A DNA stretch of 45,072 nucleotides from DAIOHQ01 sp036744635 (GTDB lineage Bacteria; Planctomycetota; Phycisphaerae; Tepidisphaerales; Tepidisphaeraceae). The position numbers were made by a program, and so were the translations under genes. The stretch lies in NCBI GenBank assembly GCA_036744635.1, contig DAIOHQ010000006.1, positions 1-45,072 of the forward strand, read 5' to 3'. The notes under the pieces were generated by a model. That model was not told where the DNA came from. It saw nothing but the letters and a program-made list of their open reading frames with translations, and made no database searches. Position 1 is the stretch's first letter. Every line of letters begins with the position of its first letter. Positions 9,494-17,565 of the stretch are shown here, piece by piece.

Positions 9494-10741
9494 GTGAAGA
9501 GGTCTATCAACAAGCGTGGGTCGTTTCGCTCGGCGCCGGCGCTGCTGGCGCTGGCGGGGGCGGGTGTGCTGGGCATGAGCTCTTCGGCGCGGGCTTCGGA
9601 CTGGAGCGGCTGGTGGCTGCCGGAGGTCTATTCGGTCCACGGGCGCGACGTCGACTCGCTGTTTCGCTGGATCTACTGGATCACCATGGTCACCTTCGTG
9701 CTGGTGCAGGTGACGCTGGTGGTGTTCCTGATCAAGTATCGCCACAACCCAAAACGCAAGAAGGCCAAATTCATTCACGGCAACACGCGGCTGGAGATGG
9801 TCTGGACGCTGGTGCCGGCGGTGATCCTGGCGGCGCTGGCCTTCGCCAGCAAGCAGGTTTGGACGAACCTTCGGTATGCTCAGGAGAGCCCTGATTACAA
9901 GAACCCCGCGAAGGTGATGGTGATCGGACAGCAGTTCAAGTGGAACGTGCTGTATCCCGGGCCCAACAAGGAGTTCGGCGGGTACATGATCTTTCCCAAG
10001 CCGACCGATCCTCTTTGGCCGGAAGGGAAGCTGCCCAACGGGGAATACTTCAAGTATGCCAAAGTGAAAGGCCCGCGCGACTTGCCGCGCGAGACGGCGA
10101 TGAACACGATCGCCAAGTACATCGACCAGATCAACCCGCTGGGCAAGGTGTACCACAAGAACGACCACGGCAATTACGTGGATGATGCCAACGGCGTGGA
10201 TGATGACTGGTCGAAGACGCCGGGCCGGGCGCTGGAGGTGCCGGTGGGCCGGCCGGTGGAAGTGCATCTGACTTCCAAGGACGTGATTCACAGCTTCACG
10301 CTGCCGAATTTCCGCATCAAGCTGGACACGGTGCCGGGGATGCACGGGATGATCAGCTTCGTGGCCACCAAGACCAGCAAACAGGTGGAGGACGACACGC
10401 GGCGGCCCTATTCCGTTGATGAGATAGCGCATATGTTCCTGGTGGTGGAGAAGGATGATCCGAACGCGGCGAAGGTTCTGAGCATCATCAAGAACGAGCA
10501 GATGATCACCGAAGAGCAGGTGGCGCAGTTGAAGGCGGCGGGGATCACATCCGTGCTGGCGCATCAGCCGGGATATTTCGACATCCCCTGCCAGGAACTG
10601 TGCGGCGAAGGCCACTACACCATGCAGGGGCGGCTGATCGTGCTGTCGCAAGCGGAATATTTCGAGCGGCACGAGAAGGTCGTTCCCAAAAGTGCAAATG
10701 CGGGCGGCGGTGACGTGAAGGTCGCCTCGGCCGGCAAGTAG
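9494..10741 (+). CDS. ctaC: Cytochrome c oxidase subunit II
   Basis: 415 residues from a GTG at 9494 with GGGAG just upstream. The N-terminus has a signal peptide ending near SSARAS. Two membrane helices follow (about residues 55-80 and 100-120), with the family motif TRLEMVWTLVPAVIL in the second. The periplasmic CuA domain has HSFTLPNFRIKLDTVPG and, near the C-terminus, CQELCGEGHYTM, which supplies the two Cys, His and Met ligands of the dinuclear CuA centre. There is no fused cytochrome c domain (no CxxCH), so the electron donor must be separate. The CuA domain is longer than usual. Extra segments lie at about residues 165-250 (a charged DPLWPEGK...DDDWSKT region) and at about 305-345, before GYFDIPCQELC. 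It precedes ctaD by 55 bases. Confidence 0.95.
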   Translation: MKRSINKRGSFRSAPALLALAGAGVLGMSSSARASDWSGWWLPEVYSVHGRDVDSLFRWIYWITMVTFVLVQVTLVVFLIKYRHNPKRKKAKFIHGNTRLEMVWTLVPAVILAALAFASKQVWTNLRYAQESPDYKNPAKVMVIGQQFKWNVLYPGPNKEFGGYMIFPKPTDPLWPEGKLPNGEYFKYAKVKGPRDLPRETAMNTIAKYIDQINPLGKVYHKNDHGNYVDDANGVDDDWSKTPGRALEVPVGRPVEVHLTSKDVIHSFTLPNFRIKLDTVPGMHGMISFVATKTSKQVEDDTRRPYSVDEIAHMFLVVEKDDPNAAKVLSIIKNEQMITEEQVAQLKAAGITSVLAHQPGYFDIPCQELCGEGHYTMQGRLIVLSQAEYFERHEKVVPKSANAGGGDVKVASAGK

Positions 10742-10796
10742 CGCAATTCGATGATCGGTCAGACGCAAAGTAATTCCCAATTCCAGAGCAGAACCT

Positions 10797-13460
10797 ATGA
10801 GCACGATTTCCCACGCATCCCAATCATCCCACGGATCGCACGGCGCCGGACACGGCGACAGCCACGGCGGCGGGCACGGGCCGGAACTGGGCTTTTTGAA
10901 GAAGTTTGTTTTCTCGGTGGACCATAAGACCATCGGGATTCAGTTCCTGTTCCTGGGGCTGATCTTCATGGTGGTGGGCGGGTTGCTGGCGATGTTGATA
11001 CGCTGGCAGTTGGCCTGGCCATTCGACAAGACCCACCCCGTGCCTGTCCTCAGCACGCTGCTGTGGGAATCGGTTGACGCGGAGGCAAAACTGGGGAGCA
11101 TCTCGTCGCTTAACGCCGAAACGGGCGATGTGGTCGTCAGGGGAATCGCCGCCGGAAGCATTAAGGTGAACGATTCCGTCAACATCGGCCCTGACGCCCA
11201 GAAAGATTTTCTGTCGGGGGCGAAGGTGACGGCGGTGGACGGCGACACCGCAACGATTCACTTCGACATTCCCGATGACGCCGAGCAGATGCCCAAGGCC
11301 GACATGAGCGCCTGGGGCAAGCGCGTGCCCGGGGGGATGCCGCCGGACTTTTACGGCATGGTCTTCACCATGCACGCGTCGATCATGATCTTTTTCGTGA
11401 TCATCCCCCTGCTGGTGGGAACGTTTGGAAATTACCTGATTCCGATCAAGATCGGCGCGGGGGACATGGCGTTTCCGTTTTTGAACGGAATGGCGTTCTG
11501 GTCGGCGGTGCCGGCCGGGGCGATCATGATCGCGGCATTCTTTCTGCCCGGCGGAGGCGCGGTGGCGGGATGGACGAGCTATCCGCCGCTGAGCGCGCGG
11601 TGGAATCCGGGGAACGAAAAGAAGCTTGACTACATGATCGTTGAAGGGCCATTGGACCACGTTGGAAATTTCTTGCGCGCGCACGGGACAGAGGCCGCCT
11701 TCCGTTCAGGCACCACTTCGGTCAAATATCTGGCTCCTTTGAACAAGGCGGTTTCGGCGACAGAACGTAATCTCCGGGAACTTGGCTATACCAACATTGA
11801 AACGAAATGGATTGAGCAGGACGCATCCGCCGAGGTCTCGGCAACCGGGGAATCAAGCCGAACCGCGAAGCTGATATTTGTTCAATCACGAGATCCCAAC
11901 AAGAAGCTGACGTATGACGGCACGGCAAGTGTGAACGTTCTTCGCGCCGGAAGGCCTGATGTCGACGCGAGTACGCTTCTTATCAGCACTCTCCATGAGA
12001 ATGGGTGGCAGGGAACCTGGCCGACTTCGCCGCTGATCACCAACTTCCTGGCGCTGTTGCTGATGTTCGGGTTTATCTGCGCCTATTACATCCGGCTGGG
12101 GAACAAGACCGCCAATGCGCTCGTTGGGACAGTTCTTTCGCTGACCGCGGCGTATTTCGCGCTTCTGGGCGTGCAGCGGGCGGCGTTTGACGGGCAGAGC
12201 TGCTGGTTCCTCGCCCTCATCTGGCTGGGGTTCTCCAGCTTGATGGGCGCGGTGAATTACCTCACCACCATCATCAAGCTGCGCTGCCCGGGAATGACCA
12301 TGTTCCGCCTGCCGCTGAGCGTCTGGTCGCTGTTCATCACCTCGATATTGGTTCTGCTGGCGACGCCGGTGCTGGCCAGCGCGCTGACGCTGAACCTGCT
12401 GGATCACCACCACCTGACCAGCTTTTTCGAACCGTTCAACTGGACGCTGAGCAACGTGCCGCAGGAAAACTCCGGCGGCGGGTATCCGCTGCTGCACCAG
12501 CACCTGTTCTGGTTCTATTCCCACCCGGCCGTCTACATCATGATTTTGCCGGCGATGGGCATGGTCAGCGATATCCTGGCGGTTGGGGCGCGCAAGCCGA
12601 TCTTCGGGTATCGGCCGATGGTGTATGCGATGGCCGGCATCGCCTTTCTGGGATTCATCGTCTGGGCGCATCACATGTTCCAGAGCGGCATGAACCCGAC
12701 GCTGGGCACCACCTTCGCCGTCAGCACGATGTTCATCGCGGTGCCGTCGGCGATCAAAACCTTTAACTGGCTGGGGACGCTGTGGGGCGGCAACATCCGC
12801 TTCACCACCGCGATGTGCAACGCCATCGCCTTCGTGGCGATGTTCGTGATCGGCGGGCTGTCGGGCATCTTCATGGCCTCGACGCCGGTGGACGTGTTCA
12901 TCCACGACACCTACTTTATCGTCGCCCATATTCACTATGTGCTGTTCGGGGGAAGCATGTTCGGCATCTGGGCGGCGATCTACTTCTGGTACCCAAAGAT
13001 GTTCGGGCGGATGATGAACGAGAAGCTGGGAATCATTCACTTTGTGCTGAGCTTCATCTTCTTCAACTGCACGTTCTTCCCGATGCACATTCTGGGAATC
13101 GGAGGACTGCCGCGGCGCTACGCCGCCTTCGACGCCTACAAGACCTTCGCGCATTTTCACCCGATGAACATGTTCATCAGCATGAGCGCATTCGGCCTGG
13201 GGCTGTCGCAGATTCCGTTCATCATCAACTTCATCGGAAGCTGGATCTGGGGGCCCAAGGCGCCGCGCAATCCCTGGGAGGCGACCACGCTGGAATGGAC
13301 GGACGCGGACAGCCCGCCGATCCATGGGAATTTCGACCACGTGCCGGTGGTGCATCACGGGCCGTATGAGTACAGCTCGCCGCTGGTCGAGGAAGACTGG
13401 TTGGCGCAGACGCGATATGTGGAAGGCGCTGAGGAGTTCGCGGCGGCGCAGAAGCATTGA
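10797..13460 (+). CDS. ctaD: Cytochrome c oxidase subunit I, A2-type, with large insertions
   Basis: 887 residues, against a usual 530-650. It is the catalytic subunit that reduces O2 and pumps protons. Ligands are visible: FTMHASIMIFF (low-spin heme His), YSHPAVY (CuB His with the cross-linking Tyr), WAHHMF (two CuB His) and DTYFIVAHIHYVL (heme ligands). YSHPxV in place of GHPEV marks the A2 class, in which the helix VI Glu is replaced. The K-channel Lys is kept (VPSAIKTFNW) and GAGDMAFPFLN retains the D-channel Asp. Two insertions stand out. One of about 100 residues follows helix 1 (about 78-178). One of nearly 200 residues follows SYPPLS (about 270-462) and appears to include two extra membrane helices. 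Both begin on the predicted periplasmic side. The N-terminus is His/Gly-rich (HGSHGAGHGDSHGGGHG). Confidence 0.95.
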   Translation: MSTISHASQSSHGSHGAGHGDSHGGGHGPELGFLKKFVFSVDHKTIGIQFLFLGLIFMVVGGLLAMLIRWQLAWPFDKTHPVPVLSTLLWESVDAEAKLGSISSLNAETGDVVVRGIAAGSIKVNDSVNIGPDAQKDFLSGAKVTAVDGDTATIHFDIPDDAEQMPKADMSAWGKRVPGGMPPDFYGMVFTMHASIMIFFVIIPLLVGTFGNYLIPIKIGAGDMAFPFLNGMAFWSAVPAGAIMIAAFFLPGGGAVAGWTSYPPLSARWNPGNEKKLDYMIVEGPLDHVGNFLRAHGTEAAFRSGTTSVKYLAPLNKAVSATERNLRELGYTNIETKWIEQDASAEVSATGESSRTAKLIFVQSRDPNKKLTYDGTASVNVLRAGRPDVDASTLLISTLHENGWQGTWPTSPLITNFLALLLMFGFICAYYIRLGNKTANALVGTVLSLTAAYFALLGVQRAAFDGQSCWFLALIWLGFSSLMGAVNYLTTIIKLRCPGMTMFRLPLSVWSLFITSILVLLATPVLASALTLNLLDHHHLTSFFEPFNWTLSNVPQENSGGGYPLLHQHLFWFYSHPAVYIMILPAMGMVSDILAVGARKPIFGYRPMVYAMAGIAFLGFIVWAHHMFQSGMNPTLGTTFAVSTMFIAVPSAIKTFNWLGTLWGGNIRFTTAMCNAIAFVAMFVIGGLSGIFMASTPVDVFIHDTYFIVAHIHYVLFGGSMFGIWAAIYFWYPKMFGRMMNEKLGIIHFVLSFIFFNCTFFPMHILGIGGLPRRYAAFDAYKTFAHFHPMNMFISMSAFGLGLSQIPFIINFIGSWIWGPKAPRNPWEATTLEWTDADSPPIHGNFDHVPVVHHGPYEYSSPLVEEDWLAQTRYVEGAEEFAAAQKH

Positions 13461-13480
13461 TTGCGCGGTACTTTTCGCGT

Positions 13481-13564
13481 TGTCATTCTGAGACTGAGGT
13501 ACTCCGAAGAATCTGGATGGATCAGCAGTTGAGGCTAGATCCTTCGGAGTACCTCAGGATGACA
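13481..13564. repeat. 84-base palindromic intergenic repeat
   Basis: Between ctaD and ctaA. The outer arms TGTCATTCTGAG (13481-13492) and CTCAGGATGACA (13553-13564) are complementary with one mismatch. Inside them GAGGTACTCCGAAG and CTTCGGAGTACCTC pair again. The whole element can fold into one long hairpin. I have the impression of similar repeats in other large soil-bacterial genomes, but cannot check this. It has no coding content and ends 41 bases before the ctaA start. Confidence 0.8.
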
Positions 13565-13605
13565 GATCATGTGGGGGAAGTTGAGTTTGCAGGCTGAAAC
13601 GAATT

Positions 13606-14757
13606 GTGAGCCATTTGCCGTACGAAACTCCGCCCGCGCCTGGCCAGCCGCGCTATCACCGCGCGCTGCATGTGCTGGCGCTGCTGACGGCTTGCGCGAC
13701 GTTTCCGCTGATCTTTATGGGGGGGCTGGTGACGAGCCATCAGGCGGGGATGTCAGTGCCGGATTGGCCGAACAGTTATGGGTACAACATGTTCCTGTTC
13801 CCGCCGCGGCTGTGGATCGGCGGCATCTTATATGAGCACACGCATCGGCTGATGGGGACGGTGGTGGGGTTGCTGTCGATTTTGCTGGCGGCAGTGGCCT
13901 GGCGGGTGGAAGAGCGGCGCCCGGTGCGCTGGCTGGCGATTGGAGTTCTCGGTGCGGTGATATTCCAGGGGGTGCTGGGCGGCTTGCGAGTCGTTCTGGT
14001 GAAACTCGATCTGGCCATCGTCCACGCGTGTTTCGCGCAGGCATTTTTCTGTTTGGCCGCGCTGGTAGCGCTGGTGACATCGCGGGGGTGGATTGAGCGC
14101 TCACAGCGGCAAGAAGCGAATCTCGCTGGCAGGGGAAGGGCGCTGGTGCGATTGGCGATCGTGGCCGTCGTGATGGTTTATCTGCAACTTGTGGTGGGCG
14201 CGGTGATGCGGCATTACCAGGCGGGGCTGGCGATTCCGGATTTTCCGCTGTCGTACGGGAAGGTTTTGCCGCCGACGGATGCGGCCGCTCTACAGGCGGC
14301 CAACGCGATGCGTCATGCGGATGTGACGCTGAATCCTGTGACGATAGGGCAGGTTTGGATTCATTTTGCCCATCGCATTGGGGCGCTGCTGGTGACGATG
14401 GTGATTGTGGGATTGGCTGGGGTAGTCATCCGCAAGCATCGAAAGCAACCGGAATTGATGGGGCCGGCGATAATTCTGGTAATCCTTCTGATCGCCCAGA
14501 TCACGCTGGGAATAGTGACGGTCTTGTGGCGCAAGCCGGCGGACGTTGCCAGCGCGCACGTGGCCGTGGGAGCGCTGGTGCTGCTCACCGCGTTTGTCCT
14601 GTGCGTTCGCGCGATCCGGTTAGATGGAATGACGTCGGCGGCGATAACCGTAGCACCTCACTTGGAAGGATCGCGGACGGGACGCCCGCGCGGCATTACG
14701 TCGGGTGATGAGTCGTTTTCGCCGGTTCAATCCTCGACCTCGCAGGCGTCGGCATGA
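13606..14757 (+). CDS. ctaA: Heme A synthase (COX15/CtaA family)
   Basis: 383 residues from a GTG at 13606, with only a weak ribosome-binding site. It is an eight-helix membrane enzyme that oxidises the C8 methyl of heme O to the formyl group of heme A. The two homologous halves are visible. The first has GGLVTSHQAGMSVPDWPNSYG, EHTHRLMGTVVG and a later IVHACFAQA. The second has VGAVMRHYQAGLAIPDFPLSYG, HFAHRIGALLVT and ASAHVAVGA. The conserved His residues of these segments are the heme ligands known for the family. The last 50 residues (after LCVRAIR) are hydrophilic and not family-like. The stop overlaps the start of ctaB by four bases (ATGA), implying translational coupling of the two heme A biosynthesis steps. 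Confidence 0.93.
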   Translation: MSHLPYETPPAPGQPRYHRALHVLALLTACATFPLIFMGGLVTSHQAGMSVPDWPNSYGYNMFLFPPRLWIGGILYEHTHRLMGTVVGLLSILLAAVAWRVEERRPVRWLAIGVLGAVIFQGVLGGLRVVLVKLDLAIVHACFAQAFFCLAALVALVTSRGWIERSQRQEANLAGRGRALVRLAIVAVVMVYLQLVVGAVMRHYQAGLAIPDFPLSYGKVLPPTDAAALQAANAMRHADVTLNPVTIGQVWIHFAHRIGALLVTMVIVGLAGVVIRKHRKQPELMGPAIILVILLIAQITLGIVTVLWRKPADVASAHVAVGALVLLTAFVLCVRAIRLDGMTSAAITVAPHLEGSRTGRPRGITSGDESFSPVQSSTSQASA

Positions 14758-15698
14758 AACCTCCGAGTGATATTCTCGACTTTGGCGACGGAAGCATGGC
14801 AATGCCTTCGCCGCTGCTGGTGCGCCGGCCGCGGGCGAAGGTGGGGTGCCTGCGCGACTTTTATGAAATCACCAAGCCGCGGATGAACTTCCTGGTGGTG
14901 GTCAGCACGATGGTGGGGTATTACATGGCCTGCCGCGGGGCCATCAACCTCGCCCATCTGGCCGCGACCCTCGTCGGCACCGCGTTGACCGCCGCCGCCG
15001 CGTCGATCTTTAACCAGGTCATCGAGAGCAAATATGATGCGCTGATGCCGCGGACGATGGATCGGCCACTGCCGACCGGGCGGATCGCGCCGCGTGAGGC
15101 GATTGTGCTGGCGGGCATGCTCACCCTGGCCGGCATCGGCACGCTGGCGCTCAGCGTCAACGGCCTGACCGCGCTGCTGGGGGCGTTTACGCTGGTGAGT
15201 TACATCGGCATCTATACCCCGATGAAGCGCTGGTCCACGCTGAACACCGTGGCCGGCGCCGTTCCCGGCGCGCTTCCCGCGGTGATGGGATGGACGGCGG
15301 CGCATGGGTCGCTTTCGCCCGGGGCACTGGCGCTGTTCGGCATCATGTTTTTCTGGCAGATGCCGCATTTCCTGGCCATCGCCATCCTCTATCGCAAGGA
15401 TTACGCGGCCGGGGGATTCAAGATGCTGCCGGTGGTCGACCGCGGGCTGCAGGTGACCAGCCGGCAGATTATTCTCTACGGCCTGGCGCTGATCCCGGTG
15501 TCGCTGCTGCCGGTCGGCCTGCAGATGACCGGGGCGATCTACTTCACCGCCGCGGTCTTGTTTGGCGCGGCGTTCCTTACGTTTGGAATTTCCTGCGCGA
15601 TCTCCAGGCGGCGGGTGGATGCCCGCAAATTATTCTTCGCGTCAATCGTGTACCTGCCGCTGCTGTTTGCGGTGATGATGATGGATAAGGCGGCATGA
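14754..15698 (+). CDS. ctaB: Protoheme IX farnesyltransferase (heme O synthase)
   Basis: 314 residues of the UbiA prenyltransferase superfamily. It attaches a farnesyl group to heme b to make heme O, the substrate of CtaA. After a 35-residue soluble N-terminus comes DFYEITKPRMNFLVVVST, then the diphosphate/Mg-binding signature NQVIESKYDALMPRTMDRPL. This is the family's NxxxDxxxDxxMxRTxxRP with Glu at the first Asp position. The second conserved loop reads YTPMKRWSTLNTVAGAVPGA. Seven to nine membrane helices follow. It overlaps ctaA by four bases at its start and the cupredoxin lipoprotein gene by four bases at its end, so all three are translationally coupled. Confidence 0.94.
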   Translation: MKPPSDILDFGDGSMAMPSPLLVRRPRAKVGCLRDFYEITKPRMNFLVVVSTMVGYYMACRGAINLAHLAATLVGTALTAAAASIFNQVIESKYDALMPRTMDRPLPTGRIAPREAIVLAGMLTLAGIGTLALSVNGLTALLGAFTLVSYIGIYTPMKRWSTLNTVAGAVPGALPAVMGWTAAHGSLSPGALALFGIMFFWQMPHFLAIAILYRKDYAAGGFKMLPVVDRGLQVTSRQIILYGLALIPVSLLPVGLQMTGAIYFTAAVLFGAAFLTFGISCAISRRRVDARKLFFASIVYLPLLFAVMMMDKAA

Positions 15699-16528
15699 AG
15701 CAGCACCTCTCGACAGCTTCCGGTAATATGCGCTCCGCGCAACGTCCCGGCTTCTGGTGCGCGAAGCGCACCCTACGAGGGGTTCTCGGATTCACTATCC
15801 TGAGTGGCTTGATTGGCGGTTGCGGCGACGGGACGGCGACATCGGTCGTCAATGAGTCGGCTTCCGCAGGCGCATCCAACGCCGCGCCGGCAATGCCCGC
15901 GGTCCGAGGCGAGGGCATCATCCGCGGCAAGATCATATTCACCGGCAGCAAACCAAAAGAGATCAAGATCGACAACTCCCAGTGTACCGGGCACGCCAAA
16001 CCGATCATCGACGAGACCATCGTCGTGAACGACAACGGCACGCTGCGAAACGTATTCGTCTACCTGGAAGGCGCTGGTGAGGCGCCATTTGCCGGCGGCA
16101 AAGACGTGTTGATCGATCAGGTGGATTGCCAATACGTCCCTCACGTCATCGGCGTGCAGGTGGGACAGACGGTGCGGGTGCGCTCCAGCGACGACACCTT
16201 GCACAACGTCCATACCCTGTGCGAAAAAAACGCCTCTGATAACCTTCCGATGACCCGGGCAGGCGCGGAAAAGAAGTTGAAATTCAAGAGCGCGGAGTTC
16301 ATCCACGCCAAGTGCGATGTGCATCCATGGATGAGTGCATATATCGGAGTTTTCGACAATCCGTTTTTCGCCATTAGCGGCGGCGACGGCACGTTTGAGA
16401 TCAACGGTATCCCCGATGGCCAATACACGCTGGTGGCCTGGCACGAACACTACGGCCAGCAGAAGCAGGAAGTTACCGTCGCCAAGGCGGCGCCGGCGGA
16501 GAGCGAGTTTACGTTTAGAAGTGAGTAA
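15695..16528 (+). CDS. Cupredoxin-like lipoprotein, third paralogue in the operon
   Basis: 277 residues. A longish N-terminus leads to a hydrophobic segment and a lipobox-like LIGGC (Cys about residue 43), so the mature protein should be lipid-anchored facing the periplasm. The body follows the pattern of the two upstream cupredoxin domains: QVDCQYVPHVIGVQ, SSDDTLHNVHTL and CDVHPWMSAYIGVF, then a beta domain (DGTFEINGIPDGQYTLVAWHEHYG). The His/Cys/His/Met set needed for type 1 copper is complete. It is more diverged than the other two, which are nearly identical around HNVH. Its position among assembly and structural genes and its four-base overlap with ctaB suggest electron delivery to, or copper handling for, the oxidase. 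Neither is proven. Confidence 0.75.
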   Translation: MKQHLSTASGNMRSAQRPGFWCAKRTLRGVLGFTILSGLIGGCGDGTATSVVNESASAGASNAAPAMPAVRGEGIIRGKIIFTGSKPKEIKIDNSQCTGHAKPIIDETIVVNDNGTLRNVFVYLEGAGEAPFAGGKDVLIDQVDCQYVPHVIGVQVGQTVRVRSSDDTLHNVHTLCEKNASDNLPMTRAGAEKKLKFKSAEFIHAKCDVHPWMSAYIGVFDNPFFAISGGDGTFEINGIPDGQYTLVAWHEHYGQQKQEVTVAKAAPAESEFTFRSE

Positions 16529-16577
16529 GGCTGTTCACAACGCGGCGGAGGACGGGCCAATGAGTACATTGCCCCAT

Positions 16578-16637
16578 GGCAGACAAGAATGTCTGCCCCA
16601 CCCAGAGAGAAGGGCAGGGCAGACAAGAATGTCTGCC
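16578..16637. repeat. Two direct copies of a 20-base hairpin repeat
   Basis: GGCAGACAAGAATGTCTGCC occurs at 16578-16597 and again at 16618-16637, 40 bases apart. Each copy is a perfect 8-bp stem (GGCAGACA/TGTCTGCC) with loop AGAA, and each continues into CCA. They occupy the gap between the cupredoxin lipoprotein and ctaE, ending 45 bases before the ctaE start. There is no T run. Confidence 0.8.
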
Positions 16638-16681
16638 CCACCGAAAGAACAGCCTGTAAAGCATCCTTGAAAGGAGCAGCA

Positions 16682-17533
16682 GTGTCCGAGTCCATTTTAG
16701 AGCACGGCTACATTCCCGAAGAACACGCGCCCGATCCGGTTTTCAGCCACGGCGATCCGACGCCGCCGGGCAAGGTGGCGATCTGGCTGTTCCTGGCCAG
16801 CGAAATCATGTTCTTCATCGGCATCCTCGGCACTTACATCATCCTGCGCAGCGGTTCGCCGGAAATCTTCGCCAGCAGCGCCCTGACGCTCAACAAGAAA
16901 CTGGCCGCCCTCAACACGCTGGTGCTGATCTTCTCCAGCCTGACGATGGCCCTGTCGGTGGATGCGGCGCAGAACGGCAACCGCAAGAAGCTGTCGCTGT
17001 GCCTGCTGATCACCTTCCTGATGGCGTGCGGCTTCATGGTGATCAAGAGCATCGAGTACTACGACAAGTTCATCCATCACACCATCGTCACCAGCGACGC
17101 CGACGGCAACGAGTATGTCTATGATGGCCACGTCCACGAATCGAACGCCGAGGAAGTGGTGCTGGAAGGCCGGCGCATGGTGGTCTCGCCGGAGAAATTT
17201 TTCGACATCCATCTCATCAGCAACCATGACATCGAAGAGATGAATGACAAGACCGGCGGCGCGTCGAAAGACGCAGAATACCACCTGCCGCAATCGACCA
17301 TCCGCCAGGACATCACCTATGGCCCGTGGAAGAACATGTTCTTCGGCGCCTACTTCGCGTTGACCGGCGTACACGGCCTGCACGTGCTGGGCGGCATGAT
17401 CTGCCTGGGCATCCTGCTGATCCAGTCGCTGCGCGGCAAGATCTTCGCCCCGGCCACGGAATACGTCGGGCTGTACTGGCACTTCGTCGATCTGGTCTGG
17501 ATTTTCTTGTTCCCGCTGCTTTACCTGATATAG
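16682..17533 (+). CDS. ctaE: Cytochrome c oxidase subunit III
   Basis: 283 residues from a GTG at 16682, with AAAGGAG correctly spaced upstream. The longer frame from 16589 runs through the hairpin repeats and is rejected. Five membrane helices are seen: KVAIWLFLASEIMFFIGILG (with the conserved Glu of SEIMFF), LNTLVLIFSSLTMALS, LLITFLMACGFMVIKSIEYY, FFGAYFALTGVHGLHVLGG and LYWHFVDLVWIFLFPLLYL. Between helices 3 and 4 is an unusual hydrophilic insertion of about 85 residues (HHTIVTSDADGN to DITYGPW). By the family topology it should face the periplasm. Subunit III stabilises the catalytic subunit and its proton uptake. Confidence 0.94.
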   Translation: MSESILEHGYIPEEHAPDPVFSHGDPTPPGKVAIWLFLASEIMFFIGILGTYIILRSGSPEIFASSALTLNKKLAALNTLVLIFSSLTMALSVDAAQNGNRKKLSLCLLITFLMACGFMVIKSIEYYDKFIHHTIVTSDADGNEYVYDGHVHESNAEEVVLEGRRMVVSPEKFFDIHLISNHDIEEMNDKTGGASKDAEYHLPQSTIRQDITYGPWKNMFFGAYFALTGVHGLHVLGGMICLGILLIQSLRGKIFAPATEYVGLYWHFVDLVWIFLFPLLYLI

Positions 17534-17565
17534 TCGCTTTGCCGATCACCATTACGGAGAAACCC

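Noticed and set aside
12940..13020. Loss of the K-channel lysine in subunit I (GGNIRFTTAM segment)
   Set aside because: On aligning from the CuB histidines, the channel Lys is the one in VPSAIKTFNW, which is present.
11886..13457. 523-codon minus-strand frame over ctaD
   Set aside because: Exact antisense of conserved oxidase helices; low-complexity R/H/Q-rich product with no ribosome-binding site.
13800..14760. Possible programmed frameshift or fusion between ctaA and ctaB
   Set aside because: The junction is an ordinary ATGA stop-start overlap; both proteins are complete.
16589..16681. N-terminal extension of ctaE by 31 codons
   Set aside because: It translates the hairpin repeats; the GTG at 16682 has a proper ribosome-binding site.
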